64,000 bases of DNA from Pseudoxanthomonas sp. Root65 (GCF_001427635.1 NZ_LMHA01000001.1:1448319-1512318), one strand, 5' to 3'; shown: positions 1-9,946, counted from the first letter of the stretch. The notes: generated from the sequence alone by a model not told the origin. Numbers and translations are program-made.

Positions 1-3000
1 AATGCCGGTGTGGTGAACAACAGTGCGACGGCGACGGGCACGCCGCCGACGGGTCCGTCGGTGACCTCGCCGCCGGACACGACGAGCACGCCGATCGCGC
101 AGACCCCGTCGCAGACCCTGGTGAAGGAACTGACCGGCGACAGCACGGGCGGTGAAGTCGCGGTGGGCGACGTGCTGACCTACACGGTGACGCTGAGCAA
201 CACCGGCAACACCACCCTGACCAACGTGACGGTGAACGATCCGCTGACCACGCCGAGCAGCGTTACCTGCGCGAGTGTGGCGTCGGGCGCGACCTGCCAG
301 CTGGTCGGCACGTATACCGTGACCCAGGCCGATGCCGACGCGGGCACCATCCGCAATACCGCGTTCGCGACGACTCCGATCTGCCCGGCGGGCAGCACGG
401 ATCCGGCGTGCATCACGACAATCGATACTCCGGTCGACAACCCTGTCGTGTCCTACAGCAAATCCGTCACCCTGCCGGTAGGCCAGACCGAAGTCTCGGT
501 GGGCGACACGCTGACCTACACGCTGCAGGTGGTGGTGGCCGATGCGGCGACGACGGCGCCGGTCACACTGACCGATACCATGGGTCAGGGGCTCACGCCG
601 GGTGCGGTGAACGCAGGCGCGTTCAGCTGTGGCGCGGGCAGTCCGCTGGTCTGCACGCTGCCGGCCGGTACGGTGCCGGGCACCTACGCGGTCACCTACA
701 CCGCGATCGTCAACGATCTGGCCACGGGCTTCGTGCGCAACACCGTGGTCGCGACGGGCGACGATGCGCCGACCTGCCAGGGCACCTGCCAGACCGACAC
801 CATCGTGACCGAGCCGCTGCCGGCGATCATCAGCTACGGCAAGTCCGTGACGTTACCGGCAGGTCGCACCCAGGTCGTGGCGGGCGATGTGCTGACCTAC
901 ACGCTGACCACGACGGTGGCGGCCGCGCCGACCTCGGGCGTGCTGACGCTGACCGACACGCTGGGCAACGGCCTGGTGCTGGGGGCAGTGACGAACGCAG
1001 GGGCCTATGCGTGCACGGGCACCCAGCCGCTGGTCTGCACGCTGCCGACGGGCACGGCACCGGGCGTCTACGAGGTGACCTATACCGCGACAGTGACGCC
1101 ACAGGCCTCCGGCGTGGTCCGTAACGCCGTGGTGGGCACCAGCGACGACAATCCGGTCTGTGCGACGGATTGCGATGTCGAGACGCCAGTCGCGGCGCCG
1201 ATCATCACGGTCAACAAGAGCGCCGATCCGGCCAATGGCACCACCGTCGAACCGGGCCAAGTGATCACCTACGTGCTGTCCGTCCAGGTTGGCCAGGCGG
1301 CCACCCGCGCGGCGGTAACGCTAGTCGATACTCCCGGCACGGGCCTGACGCTGGGCGCGATGCCTGCGGGCTGCGCGTACAGCGGCACCACGCTGACCTG
1401 CACCTTGCCGGCCGGTACTGCGGTGGGCATGCATACGTTCACCTACACCGCAACCGTCGATGCCTCGGCCAACGGTCGCGTGTCGAACGTGGTCGTGGCG
1501 AGCAGCGGTGACCCGACCGGCGATCCGCCGACCTGCCAGAGCTGCAGCACCGAGCACCAGGTCGACCTGCCCGAGATCCGCCTCAGCAAGACGGCGGGTG
1601 CGCGCGAAGTGAAGATCGGCGACCTCGTCCGCTACACGCTGACCGTCGAGAACGTGGGCAGTACCGACCTGGTCGGCGGCCGCATCACCGACACGCCGCC
1701 GGCAGGCTTCAGCTATGTCGAAGGCTCGCTGGTGGCCGGCGATGCCGACCGCATGGCGACGGTGTCGGGCAGCCAGCCGATCCGCATCGAAGGCGTGGAC
1801 GTGCGGGCGGGCGAAACCGCCACGCTGGTCTACGTGATGCGCGTCGGTGCCGGTGTCCGCCCGGGCACGCACGTCAACCAGGCGCAGGCGCGTTCGGGCA
1901 CTGATGATCCGGTCTCCAACGTGGCCACGGCGGAAGTCGTGCTGACGGCGGATTCGCTGATCGACGACAGCCTGCTGATGGGTACGGTCTTCAACGACCG
2001 CGATGGCGACGGTTGGCAGGACAGCGCTGCGTTGAGTGGCGTCAAGGTGCAGGGTGGCTTCGCGCCGGGCGCCTACATCGCCAACTCCACCACGGTGGAC
2101 CGTGGCGCCGGCCCGCAGCCGGAGCCGGATGCCAGCTCGCCGATGCTGCATGGCATCGCGGTGGGTGCGATTGCGGGCCGCCAGTCGGTGGCCGAGCCGG
2201 CCGACGCGCAGGACGTGGTGATCCGCCAGCGCCTGAGCGAGGCCAGCTTCACCGACGACTTCGTGCTGACCAGCGACCAGGGCGTCACCGTGCGCATGGA
2301 TGCGGCAGGCAATACCCGCGTCGAGCAGTCCGGCGATGCGGCCAAGGGCCTGAATGCCGCCACGCCGACGGTCGAGCGCCGCGTGTCGCAGGGTGAGGGT
2401 GGCTATGTGGTCGACTACATCATCCGCAACACCGGCATCGACGAGCGCGGCATCCCCGGCGTGCGCATCGCCTCGGTGGAAGGCCTGCTGATCGAAACCG
2501 ACCAGTACGGCCGCTACCACCTGGCCGGCATGTCGGGCGGCGCGTGGGAGCGCGGTCGCAACTTCATCCTGAAGGTCGATCCGTCCACGTTGCCGGCCGG
2601 TGCCGAGTTCACCACCGACAACCCGCTGCTGCGCCGGATCACCCCCGGTGTGCCGGTCCGCTTCGATTTCGGCGTGAAGTTGCCGGAGCAGGTGATCGAA
2701 GGCGGCGTCGAGCAGGTGGAGCTGGAGCTGGGCGACGTGTTCTTCGCCCCTGGCAGCGCCGAGGTGCGTGCGCAATACCTGCCGGTCATCGACGCGATGG
2801 CCGCGCAGGTGCGCAAGCACCGGGGCGGTGAAGTGGTGATCAACGCCAACGGCGACAGCGAAGGCCTGGCCTTCCAGCGTGCCGAAGCGGTCAAGACGGC
2901 GCTGCTGGCCAAGCTGGACGACCAGGCCGCGAAGGCGCTGGTGGTCAGTGCACGCGGCAACGTCGACGACCCGGGCTCGCTGGTCGTGGGCGTCGACGAG

Positions 3001-3297
3001 GGCGGTGCCCTGCTGGGCACCGTGCTGTTCGACACCGACAAGGCGGTGATCCGTCCCGAGTTCACGCCCCTCCTCGACAAGATCGCGGCGTCGCTCGAGA
3101 AGCGCGGTGGCGGCAGCATCGCCATCGTCGGCCACACCGACCTGCGTGGTTCCCACGCGTACAACACGGCGCTGGGCATGCGTCGCGCCAAGGCCGTCTA
3201 CGACGCCATCGCCACGCGTCTGAGCCCGGAGGTGCGCGCCAAGGTGCGCGTGGACGCCAGCAACGATCCGACCGCCCCTGTCGGCGTGCGCAAGTGA
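1..3297 (+). CDS. DUF11-repeat surface protein with two OmpA-like C-terminal domains (5' partial)
   Basis: The frame is open to the first base, so the true start and signal peptide lie outside the window. Three similar units of about 120 residues begin near bases 450, 828 and 1200; each has a K-S/A motif, a GDxLTYTL-like strand and a CTLPxGT motif. A more typical DUF11 unit follows at about 1570-1950. An SdrD-B-like stretch (NDRDGDGWQD at about 1993) comes next, with a carboxypeptidase-regulatory-like segment near 2460. Two OmpA-like domains end the protein: the first (about 2728-2935) has NANGDSEG where a peptidoglycan-binding motif is expected, the second (about 3010-3240) has the classical GHTDLRGS. 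This fits an envelope protein with a repetitive extracellular or periplasmic stalk and a peptidoglycan anchor. The next gene starts 11 bases downstream, so the two are probably co-transcribed. Ligand and exact role are unknown. Confidence 0.85.
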   Translation, partial: NAGVVNNSATATGTPPTGPSVTSPPDTTSTPIAQTPSQTLVKELTGDSTGGEVAVGDVLTYTVTLSNTGNTTLTNVTVNDPLTTPSSVTCASVASGATCQLVGTYTVTQADADAGTIRNTAFATTPICPAGSTDPACITTIDTPVDNPVVSYSKSVTLPVGQTEVSVGDTLTYTLQVVVADAATTAPVTLTDTMGQGLTPGAVNAGAFSCGAGSPLVCTLPAGTVPGTYAVTYTAIVNDLATGFVRNTVVATGDDAPTCQGTCQTDTIVTEPLPAIISYGKSVTLPAGRTQVVAGDVLTYTLTTTVAAAPTSGVLTLTDTLGNGLVLGAVTNAGAYACTGTQPLVCTLPTGTAPGVYEVTYTATVTPQASGVVRNAVVGTSDDNPVCATDCDVETPVAAPIITVNKSADPANGTTVEPGQVITYVLSVQVGQAATRAAVTLVDTPGTGLTLGAMPAGCAYSGTTLTCTLPAGTAVGMHTFTYTATVDASANGRVSNVVVASSGDPTGDPPTCQSCSTEHQVDLPEIRLSKTAGAREVKIGDLVRYTLTVENVGSTDLVGGRITDTPPAGFSYVEGSLVAGDADRMATVSGSQPIRIEGVDVRAGETATLVYVMRVGAGVRPGTHVNQAQARSGTDDPVSNVATAEVVLTADSLIDDSLLMGTVFNDRDGDGWQDSAALSGVKVQGGFAPGAYIANSTTVDRGAGPQPEPDASSPMLHGIAVGAIAGRQSVAEPADAQDVVIRQRLSEASFTDDFVLTSDQGVTVRMDAAGNTRVEQSGDAAKGLNAATPTVERRVSQGEGGYVVDYIIRNTGIDERGIPGVRIASVEGLLIETDQYGRYHLAGMSGGAWERGRNFILKVDPSTLPAGAEFTTDNPLLRRITPGVPVRFDFGVKLPEQVIEGGVEQVELELGDVFFAPGSAEVRAQYLPVIDAMAAQVRKHRGGEVVINANGDSEGLAFQRAEAVKTALLAKLDDQAAKALVVSARGNVDDPGSLVVGVDEGGALLGTVLFDTDKAVIRPEFTPLLDKIAASLEKRGGGSIAIVGHTDLRGSHAYNTALGMRRAKAVYDAIATRLSPEVRAKVRVDASNDPTAPVGVRK

Positions 3298-3308
3298 GGG
3301 GGCCGATC

Positions 3309-6300
3309 ATGAAGAAGCGTATGAAGATGAAGCTGCTGGACTACACGCTGATCGGCCTGCTTGCCGGTACCGCGCCCCTTGCCGCGGCGCAGACGTCGGC
3401 GCCGCCCGCGCAGGGCGGCGGCACTGCCGCAAAGTCGGTCGACTGCCAGGATGAGGGTTGCAGCAGCGCGGAAGGGCTGCTGTTCCGCCTGCGCACGCGC
3501 AGCTACGACAAACCGGTAACGCAGGGAACCGATGCGGGATCGTCTTCCGACGCCCTGCAGCCCGATCGTCGCGTGACCGTGGCGACCGAGCAGCCGGGCA
3601 AGGCGACGGCGATGGGCAAGTTCTCCATCGACCTGCCGGGCGGCGGTGTCATCTGGGCGACGGAAGATCCCACGCTGGGCCAGTCCGAGCTGTCGGTGTC
3701 CGCACCCACGATGGTCGCCTTCGATGGGCAGCGCATCACCAAGCCGGTGCAGTTCTATGTGCGCGGCAACTATCCGGCCTTCATCCAGCGCCTGGAGATC
3801 TCGCTCTACCGCAGCAGCGACGCCGACCTGATCGAGCCCATCGCCACCGTGCCGATGGACGTTGCGGCGGTCAGCCATGCGGACTGGGACGGTGCGCTGC
3901 CGTCGAAGTACCCGTTCCGCAAGGGCGATGAACTGGTCTACGTGCTGCGCGCCTATGGCGAAGGCGGCAGCTTCGACGAGACCTATCCGCGCACGCTGCA
4001 GTTGGTGTCGCCGGAAGAGGCCGAGCGCGGCACCGACCTGCTTCGTGGCAGCGTTGAGCGCTCGCTGGGCACCGCGCTGAGCGGTGAACAGGCACAGGCG
4101 CAGAGCCTGCTGGACAATGTGTTTGCCGACAACGGCCTGCGCCAGCAGAACATCCCGCTGTACGGCTCGCGCATCCGCATCCAGGGTCGCAACATTCCCG
4201 AGCGTGACCAGCTGACGATCAATGGCGAAAGCTATCCGGTCGACCTGGAGCGCAAGTTCGTGGCCGAGTATCTGGTCCCGGTCGGCCGGCACCGCTTCGA
4301 CATCGGCGTGGGCGGCGGCGAAGGTGCGCCGTCGGCCACGCCTGGGTACACGCTGGACGTCGACGTCACCGGGCGCTACTTCTTCGGCGTGGGCCTGGCC
4401 GACGTGACCATCGCGCAGAACAAGGTCAGCGGCTCGGGCGCCGCGTTCGCCAACGACACCCGGTACCAGGACGACGTCATCAGCGACGGCCGCCTGGCGT
4501 TCTACGGCAAGGCCAAGTACGCCGGCAAGTACCTGGTCACGGCCCAGGCCGACACCACCCAGCGCGACCTGGAGCGCCTGTTCGACGGCTTCACCGAGGC
4601 CGATCCGCAGGACATCTTCCGCCGCCTCGACCCGGATCTCTACTATCCGGTCTACGGCGACGATTCCACGACGTACCGCGACGTGGACACCATGGGTCGC
4701 TTCTACCTGCGCGTGGACTGGGACAAGAACCAGGCGCTGTGGGGCAATTACAGCACCGGCATCACCGGCACCGAGTACGCGCAGTACCAGCGCTCGCTGT
4801 ACGGTGCGGCGCTGAACTGGCGCTCCAATGCGACCAACCGCTGGGGCGATCCGGGCAGCGAGCTGCGCGTGTTCGGCTCGCAGGCGGAAACCGCACCGGG
4901 CCACAACGAGTTCATCGGCACCGGCGGCAGCCTGTACTACCTGCGCCATACCGACCTGCTGCCGGGCTCGGACGTGGTGACGCTGGAAATTCGTGACCTG
5001 ACCACTGGCCGCACCGAGAACCGCGTGGTCCTGCAGCGCGGTACGGATTACGAGATCGACGAGCTGCAGGGGCGTGTGCTGCTGACCCGTCCGCTGGCGC
5101 AGATCACCCGCGAGAACATCCCCACGCTGACGCGCGACGCGCCGCTGGACGGCTTCGAGCAGCGGCTGATCGTGGACTACGAATGGGTGCCGTCCGGCTT
5201 CGATGCCGACGATGTCAGCGCGGGCTTCCGCGGCAAGCACTGGTTCGGCAACCATGTCGGCGTCGGCGCGACCTACGTGCAGGAGAACCGCGCGGGCGAG
5301 GACTACACGCTGGCCGCCGGCGACCTGACGCTGCAGGCGGGCAAGGGCACCTACGTCAAGGCCGAATACGCGCAGACCGAATCGTTCGGCGCCCCGGTGT
5401 TCTTCTCCGACAACGGCGGCCTGAGCTTCATCCAGCAGAACGACACCGCGCTGTTCCGCGAGGGCGAGGCCAAGTCGCTGGAAGCGCGCGCCAACTTCAA
5501 GGAACTGGGCTGGACCGAGCAGGACTGGAGCGTGGGCGCCTGGTGGCGCAACACCAGCGCCGGCTATTCCATCTCCCGCTACGACACCGGCCGGCCGGTG
5601 ACCGAGTACGGCGCCGAGCTGCTGGGCCAGTTCACGCCCAACCTGGGCCTGTACACGCGTTACACCCGCGCCGAGAGCGGTGCGGAATCGCTGGCGCAGG
5701 CACAGGCCACGCTGGAGTGGCGCGTCAACGACGCCAGCACGTTCAGTGCCGAGCTGCGCCGTGTGGACCAGGAAGGCACCTTGGCCGATGCCGCCGGCAC
5801 GCTGGGCGCGCTGAAGTACCTGCACCGCTTCGGCAGCGCGCTGGAACTGTATGGCATCGGGCAGGTGACGCTGGACGACGACGGCGGCCAGTACGCCGAC
5901 AACAACGCGCTGACGCTCGGCGGCAAGTACTTGTATGGCAATCAGTCGTCGGTGGGTGCGGAAGTCACCACCGGCGATCGCGGCGAAGGCGCCACTGTCA
6001 ATGCCGAGCATCGCCTGACCGCGGAGCACTCGGTCTACGGCGCCTACACCTACTCCACCGACACCACCGATTACGAGTCGCTGTTCAACCGCAGCGCGCA
6101 GAACGGCTGGACGCTGGGCCAGCGCTGGCGCCTGTCCAACCAGGTCAACCTGTACAACGAAAGCCAGTTCCTGAAGGAGCGCAACGAGTCGGGGCTGGCG
6201 CACACGTTCGGCATGGATTTCTATCCCGCGCAGGGTTGGAACCTGGGCTTCACGCTGTCCGATGGCGAGCTCACCAACACCGCCGGCGGCACCATCGACC

Positions 6301-7016
6301 GGCGCGCGATCAGCATCTCCGGCGGCCGCACCTCACCGGACACCGACTGGCAGAGCAAGCTGGAATGGCGCGAAGACCAGGGCGCCGAGCAGCGCGAGCA
6401 GTGGGTCAGCACCCACCGCCTGACGCACAAGATCAACGAAAGCTGGCGCATCGCGGCGCGCCTGAATTACGCCGACACCGAGGACGAACTCGATCCGCTG
6501 GCCAGCGCGCGTTTCATCGAGGGCAACGTGGGCTTCGCCTACCGTCCCTGGAACAACCAGCGCTGGGGCCTGTACGGTCGCTACACCTATCTGTACGACC
6601 TGGCCACGCTGGGTCAGGTGGGCGGCGCGGATTACGACCAGAAGTCACAGATCCTCTCGTTCGAGGGCGTGTACAAGCTGGACCAGCGCTGGGAGTTCGC
6701 CGGCAAGCTGGCGCGTCGCGAAGGCGAAGTGCGCCTGGGGCGCGGCACCGGCGTGTGGCTGGATTCGGCCACCACCTTCGGTGCAGCCCAGGTGCGCTAC
6801 GACCTGCGCACGAAGTGGCACGCGCTGGCGGAATACCGCTGGCTCGATGTCGACGATGGCGGTACGCGCCAGGGTTTCCTGGTGGGCGTCGATCGCGACC
6901 TCGGCAAGAACTTCCGCATCGGCGTGGGCTACAACTTCACCGAGTTCAGCGACGACCTGACCGACTTCGATTACGACCACAAGGGCTGGTTCCTCAACCT
7001 GGTCGGCACCTACTGA
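3309..7016 (+). CDS. Large outer-membrane beta-barrel protein of unknown function
   Basis: 1235 residues starting at an ATG preceded by GAGGGG at suitable spacing; in-frame codons upstream overlap the previous gene. The N terminus is Lys-rich, then has a hydrophobic stretch ending in PLAAAQ, a good Sec signal peptide with cleavage near residue 27. Residues of about 30-350 look like beta-sandwich domains. From about 360 to the end there are many alternating aromatic and polar strands with Asp/Gly/Tyr turns, and the chain ends in an aromatic residue (VGTY), as in BAM substrates. No TonB box or plug is evident. Tight linkage to the DUF11/OmpA gene suggests the two work together, perhaps as a surface protein and its barrel partner; this is inference from context. 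The protein family is not recognised. Confidence 0.75.
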   Translation: MKKRMKMKLLDYTLIGLLAGTAPLAAAQTSAPPAQGGGTAAKSVDCQDEGCSSAEGLLFRLRTRSYDKPVTQGTDAGSSSDALQPDRRVTVATEQPGKATAMGKFSIDLPGGGVIWATEDPTLGQSELSVSAPTMVAFDGQRITKPVQFYVRGNYPAFIQRLEISLYRSSDADLIEPIATVPMDVAAVSHADWDGALPSKYPFRKGDELVYVLRAYGEGGSFDETYPRTLQLVSPEEAERGTDLLRGSVERSLGTALSGEQAQAQSLLDNVFADNGLRQQNIPLYGSRIRIQGRNIPERDQLTINGESYPVDLERKFVAEYLVPVGRHRFDIGVGGGEGAPSATPGYTLDVDVTGRYFFGVGLADVTIAQNKVSGSGAAFANDTRYQDDVISDGRLAFYGKAKYAGKYLVTAQADTTQRDLERLFDGFTEADPQDIFRRLDPDLYYPVYGDDSTTYRDVDTMGRFYLRVDWDKNQALWGNYSTGITGTEYAQYQRSLYGAALNWRSNATNRWGDPGSELRVFGSQAETAPGHNEFIGTGGSLYYLRHTDLLPGSDVVTLEIRDLTTGRTENRVVLQRGTDYEIDELQGRVLLTRPLAQITRENIPTLTRDAPLDGFEQRLIVDYEWVPSGFDADDVSAGFRGKHWFGNHVGVGATYVQENRAGEDYTLAAGDLTLQAGKGTYVKAEYAQTESFGAPVFFSDNGGLSFIQQNDTALFREGEAKSLEARANFKELGWTEQDWSVGAWWRNTSAGYSISRYDTGRPVTEYGAELLGQFTPNLGLYTRYTRAESGAESLAQAQATLEWRVNDASTFSAELRRVDQEGTLADAAGTLGALKYLHRFGSALELYGIGQVTLDDDGGQYADNNALTLGGKYLYGNQSSVGAEVTTGDRGEGATVNAEHRLTAEHSVYGAYTYSTDTTDYESLFNRSAQNGWTLGQRWRLSNQVNLYNESQFLKERNESGLAHTFGMDFYPAQGWNLGFTLSDGELTNTAGGTIDRRAISISGGRTSPDTDWQSKLEWREDQGAEQREQWVSTHRLTHKINESWRIAARLNYADTEDELDPLASARFIEGNVGFAYRPWNNQRWGLYGRYTYLYDLATLGQVGGADYDQKSQILSFEGVYKLDQRWEFAGKLARREGEVRLGRGTGVWLDSATTFGAAQVRYDLRTKWHALAEYRWLDVDDGGTRQGFLVGVDRDLGKNFRIGVGYNFTEFSDDLTDFDYDHKGWFLNLVGTY

Positions 7017-7027
7017 CAGGTTCACCG

Positions 7028-7047
7028 CGGGCGGGTAATCCCGCCCG
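7028..7047. terminator. Perfect 8-bp hairpin between convergent genes
   Basis: CGGGCGGG and CCCGCCCG flank a TAAT tetraloop in the short gap between the barrel gene and the convergent kinase gene. No U-run follows on either strand, so it would be an imperfect or bidirectional terminator. Confidence 0.45.
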
Positions 7048-7079
7048 TGTCGCGGCCGGCGCCGACGCCGGCCCTCGCG

Positions 7080-9743
7080 TCAGGACGATGAGGGCGGTGA
7101 TGCGCCTGGCGATGCTGTGGCCGGCGTCATTGCCGGCGGCTGGTAATGGCGGATCAGCGCGTCGCGGATCATCACGGTGGTGGCGTGCTCGGCACCCAAT
7201 TGGCGACGGGCTTCCACTAACGCGTCCTGCAGCAGGGTTTCCGCCTGGCGCCGGTCGGTAGCCGGAACGGATCCGGCGCGATCCAGCAACGCCAGCGCCA
7301 GCCAGAACCGGGCGCTGGGCGCGGGCCACTGGCGCTGCCGCGCGGCATGCACGGATTCCCGCAGCAGGCCGATGGCGTCCTCCCGCAATGCGCGTGCTCC
7401 ATCTGCCGTGGCCGTGTTGGCCAGGGCCAGCAGCGCGCGCGCCCGTGTTTCCTTGGCGCCGAGCGTGGCGGGATGGCGCGGGCCCAGCGTCCGCTCAAGC
7501 AGCGTGACCGCCTGCGTGGCCAGCGCGAGGCCCTCGCGTGCGTCGCGGCGCATGGCCATGCGAGCCTCCAGCCAAAGGTGCTGCGCGTATTCGGGGTGGC
7601 CGGTGCCGTAGGCCTGCGCGATGGTTTGGCGTGCCGCCTGCAGTGCGGCGTCGCTAACCGCTTCGGGGTCGGGTCCCAGCTCAGCGGCCTCCAGCTGCAG
7701 GCGCAGGCTGCGTGCGGTGTCGGGGTGCGTCGCGCCAAGGCGCTGGCGGCGGTCGGCGAGCAATGACGCGGCCAGGCGCGCGGCTTGCGGCGGTCGCTGC
7801 TGCAGGAGCAACAGCGACAGGCGTGCCTCGTCGATGTCGTCGGCCAGGAGGGACGCCTCCCGCGGCGCGGCGGCGGCGGCGTCCTGCAGGTCGCGCTCGG
7901 CGGCGGCCAGATCGAGCAGCTGCAGATGCCACTGGGCGCGCAGCAGGAGCAGCGTGGCGCGGGCTGCCAGCACGCTTTGCGACGACGCGCCGTCGGTGTT
8001 TTCCTGCGCGAAGGCGAGCGTGTTGAAGGCGGTGTCGTACTCGGCCAGCCCCCAGTGCGCGCGGGCCAGCTCGACCAGCAGGCCGAGCGTGGCCGGGTCG
8101 GCGGCCGATTGCGCTCCGGCCGACTGCGCCAGGCCGCGCGTGGCGATGTCGCGCGCCTCCGCATGCCGGGCCTGGAGGTTGAGCAGCACCGCCAGCATGG
8201 CCTGGGTTTCGGCGGATGCCGCGGGATCGTCCGCCAGCAGGCGATGGGCTTCGCCGGCCAGCGCGAGGGCATGGGCGTAGTCGCCGAGCGCCGCATAGCT
8301 GCGCGCCAGGGATGCCATCGCCCGTGCCTTGATCGCCGGGTTGGAGCGCAGCGGCAGGTCGCGCAGCTGCTGCTCGGTGAGTTGCAGCATGTGGCGCGAG
8401 GACGGGCGCGCATCGGCCAGGCCCGACAGCGTCACCGCACCCAGCGTCTGCTCGAACACGGCCGACACGGCCTGCATGTCGCGCAGCTCCTGGCGGTCGC
8501 GGACGTAGGACCAGCCGACCACGCTGGCGCCCCCGGTCGCCACCAGGACCACGCCACCGGCGAGCATGCAGGCCAGTGCATTGCGTTGCACGAAGCGCCC
8601 GGCCACGTAGGCACGACCGCCGCCGCGGGCCATCACCGGGCGTCGTGCCAGCCAGTGTTGGAGATCATCGATCAGCGCATCGACGCTGGCATAGCGGTCC
8701 GCAGGGGCATGCGCCACGGCCGTCAGCGCAATGGCGTCCAGGTCGCCGCGCAGGCGCGCCTGGAGCCGGCGCGGGCTGCGCAGGGCGCGTTGCCATGCAG
8801 TATCGGCCGAGGCCGTCGACGCCAGCGCCGAGGGTGCCCTGGCCAGTGCAGGGGCCGGGCGGCCGAGCAGGCCGGCATGCAGCGGTTGCAGCGGGCGCGG
8901 CCAGTCCCCGACCAGCAACTGGTACAGCACCACGCCGATCGAATAGATGTCGCTGGTGGCCGTGGCGATGCCGCCCGCGAGCACTTCAGGTGCCGTGTAG
9001 CCGTTGGTGATGGCGAGGCGCGGCACGTGCTCGCGATCCAGGCCATCGATCATCGCCGACAGCCCGAAGTCGATCAGGTGCACGCGGCCATCGGCGGACA
9101 CCAGCAGATTGCTTGGCTTGATGTCCTGGTGCAGCACGCGCCGGCCGTGCGCGTACTGCAGCGCCTGGCAGGCCTGCAACAGCAGGCGGACGCGCGCGGC
9201 CAGCGGGAGGCGCTGCTGGTTGGCATACGCGTCCATCGCCGTACCGTGCACCAGGCGCATGGCGAACCAGGGCCGGCCATCGTCCTCAATGCCGCCATCC
9301 AGCAGCGCGGCGATGTGCGGGTGGTCCAGCTGGGCCAGGTGGTGGCGCTCGCGGGTGAAGGCCTCGATCAGCGCCGGCGTGGACATCTCGGCGCGCATGC
9401 ACTTCAGCGCGACCTGTTTTTCGTACTGGCCATCGGCCCGGCTGGCCTCGTAAACCGTTCCCATGCCGCCGGACTCCAGCACGCGGACGATCCGCCATGG
9501 GCCGAGACGGTTGCCGATGCGGTCTGTCGCTGCGTCGGCGTCGGTCGGCGACTCCAGCAGCGCATCAAAGGCAACGTCCTCAAGCGGATGCGCCACGGCA
9601 TCCGCCGCCAGCAGCCTGAGCAGCGCGTCGTGGAGCGCGGGCTCGTGTGCCTGCAGGCGCTTGAGTGCGATGGATCGTTGCGGCGGCGCAAGCTCGGCGA
9701 ACTCGTCGAACAGCGCTAACGCACGGACTTCCAGTTCGGACAT
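7080..9743 (-). CDS. Membrane-anchored serine/threonine protein kinase with TPR-like C-terminal half
   Basis: 887 residues. A Hanks-type kinase domain covers about residues 80-350. It has a glycine loop (ESGGMGTVYEA, residues 90-100), the ATP-anchoring Lys114 in VALKCM, a catalytic loop HQDIKPSNLL near residue 205 (HQD instead of HRD) and a DFG motif in LIDFGLSAM. One hydrophobic segment (ACMLAGGVVLVATGG) near residue 390 is a probable single transmembrane helix. The remaining roughly 450 residues are Ala/Leu-rich helical repeats of TPR type. The plan (cytoplasmic N-terminal kinase, one helix, TPR sensor) is known for proteobacterial eukaryotic-like kinases. The HQD change means activation may not depend on the usual Arg-phosphate pocket. 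It is convergent with the upstream barrel gene and no cognate substrate is adjacent. Confidence 0.88.
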   Translation of the reverse strand: MSELEVRALALFDEFAELAPPQRSIALKRLQAHEPALHDALLRLLAADAVAHPLEDVAFDALLESPTDADAATDRIGNRLGPWRIVRVLESGGMGTVYEASRADGQYEKQVALKCMRAEMSTPALIEAFTRERHHLAQLDHPHIAALLDGGIEDDGRPWFAMRLVHGTAMDAYANQQRLPLAARVRLLLQACQALQYAHGRRVLHQDIKPSNLLVSADGRVHLIDFGLSAMIDGLDREHVPRLAITNGYTAPEVLAGGIATATSDIYSIGVVLYQLLVGDWPRPLQPLHAGLLGRPAPALARAPSALASTASADTAWQRALRSPRRLQARLRGDLDAIALTAVAHAPADRYASVDALIDDLQHWLARRPVMARGGGRAYVAGRFVQRNALACMLAGGVVLVATGGASVVGWSYVRDRQELRDMQAVSAVFEQTLGAVTLSGLADARPSSRHMLQLTEQQLRDLPLRSNPAIKARAMASLARSYAALGDYAHALALAGEAHRLLADDPAASAETQAMLAVLLNLQARHAEARDIATRGLAQSAGAQSAADPATLGLLVELARAHWGLAEYDTAFNTLAFAQENTDGASSQSVLAARATLLLLRAQWHLQLLDLAAAERDLQDAAAAAPREASLLADDIDEARLSLLLLQQRPPQAARLAASLLADRRQRLGATHPDTARSLRLQLEAAELGPDPEAVSDAALQAARQTIAQAYGTGHPEYAQHLWLEARMAMRRDAREGLALATQAVTLLERTLGPRHPATLGAKETRARALLALANTATADGARALREDAIGLLRESVHAARQRQWPAPSARFWLALALLDRAGSVPATDRRQAETLLQDALVEARRQLGAEHATTVMIRDALIRHYQPPAMTPATASPGASPPSSS

Positions 9744-9852
9744 CGTCGACGGTCGGTGGAAAGCGGGATGTCACACATGCCGGCAGCGAGGCCGCATGGC
9801 CTTGCGCCGTGAGGGTATCGCGCTTCGCGCCGTGGCGGAGATCGGGGAGGGG

Positions 9853-9929
9853 TGGCGCGCCTGGAGGGATTCGAACCCCCGACCAATGGCTTCGGAAGCC
9901 ACTACTCTATCCGGCTGAGCTACAGGCGC
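9853..9929 (-). tRNA. tRNA-Arg (anticodon CCG)
   Basis: On the minus strand the acceptor arms GCGCCUG and CAGGCGC pair perfectly, the D-arm has AGCUCAGC...GGAUAGAG, the anticodon stem-loop reads GGCUUCCGAAGCC with CCG at the anticodon positions, and the T-arm has GGGGGUUCGAAUCCCUC. The discriminator is G and CCA is encoded, giving 77 nt. Confidence 0.95.
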
Positions 9930-9940
9930 ACGGGACGGGC

Positions 9941-9946
9941 ATTCTA
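9941..9946 (-). promoter_or_regulatory. -10 element of the tRNA-Arg promoter
   Basis: TAGAAT on the minus strand lies 11 bases upstream of the mature tRNA 5' end, which predicts a start a few bases before the acceptor stem. No good -35 hexamer is visible at 16-18 bases. Confidence 0.55.

Noticed and set aside
1321..3156. Long open frame of 611 codons on the minus strand opposite the DUF11/OmpA gene
   Set aside because: It is Arg/His-rich antisense sequence created by GC-rich third positions, has no domain pattern, and the plus-strand frame is clearly coding.
3198..6203. Open frame of 1001 codons antisense to the barrel gene
   Set aside because: Composition (Ala/Arg/Val/Gln/Leu-rich, no signal or motif) is that of a shadow of a GC-rich gene.
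7785..9719. 644-codon frame antisense to the kinase gene
   Set aside because: The kinase motifs on the minus strand are intact; the antisense frame shows no recognisable domain.
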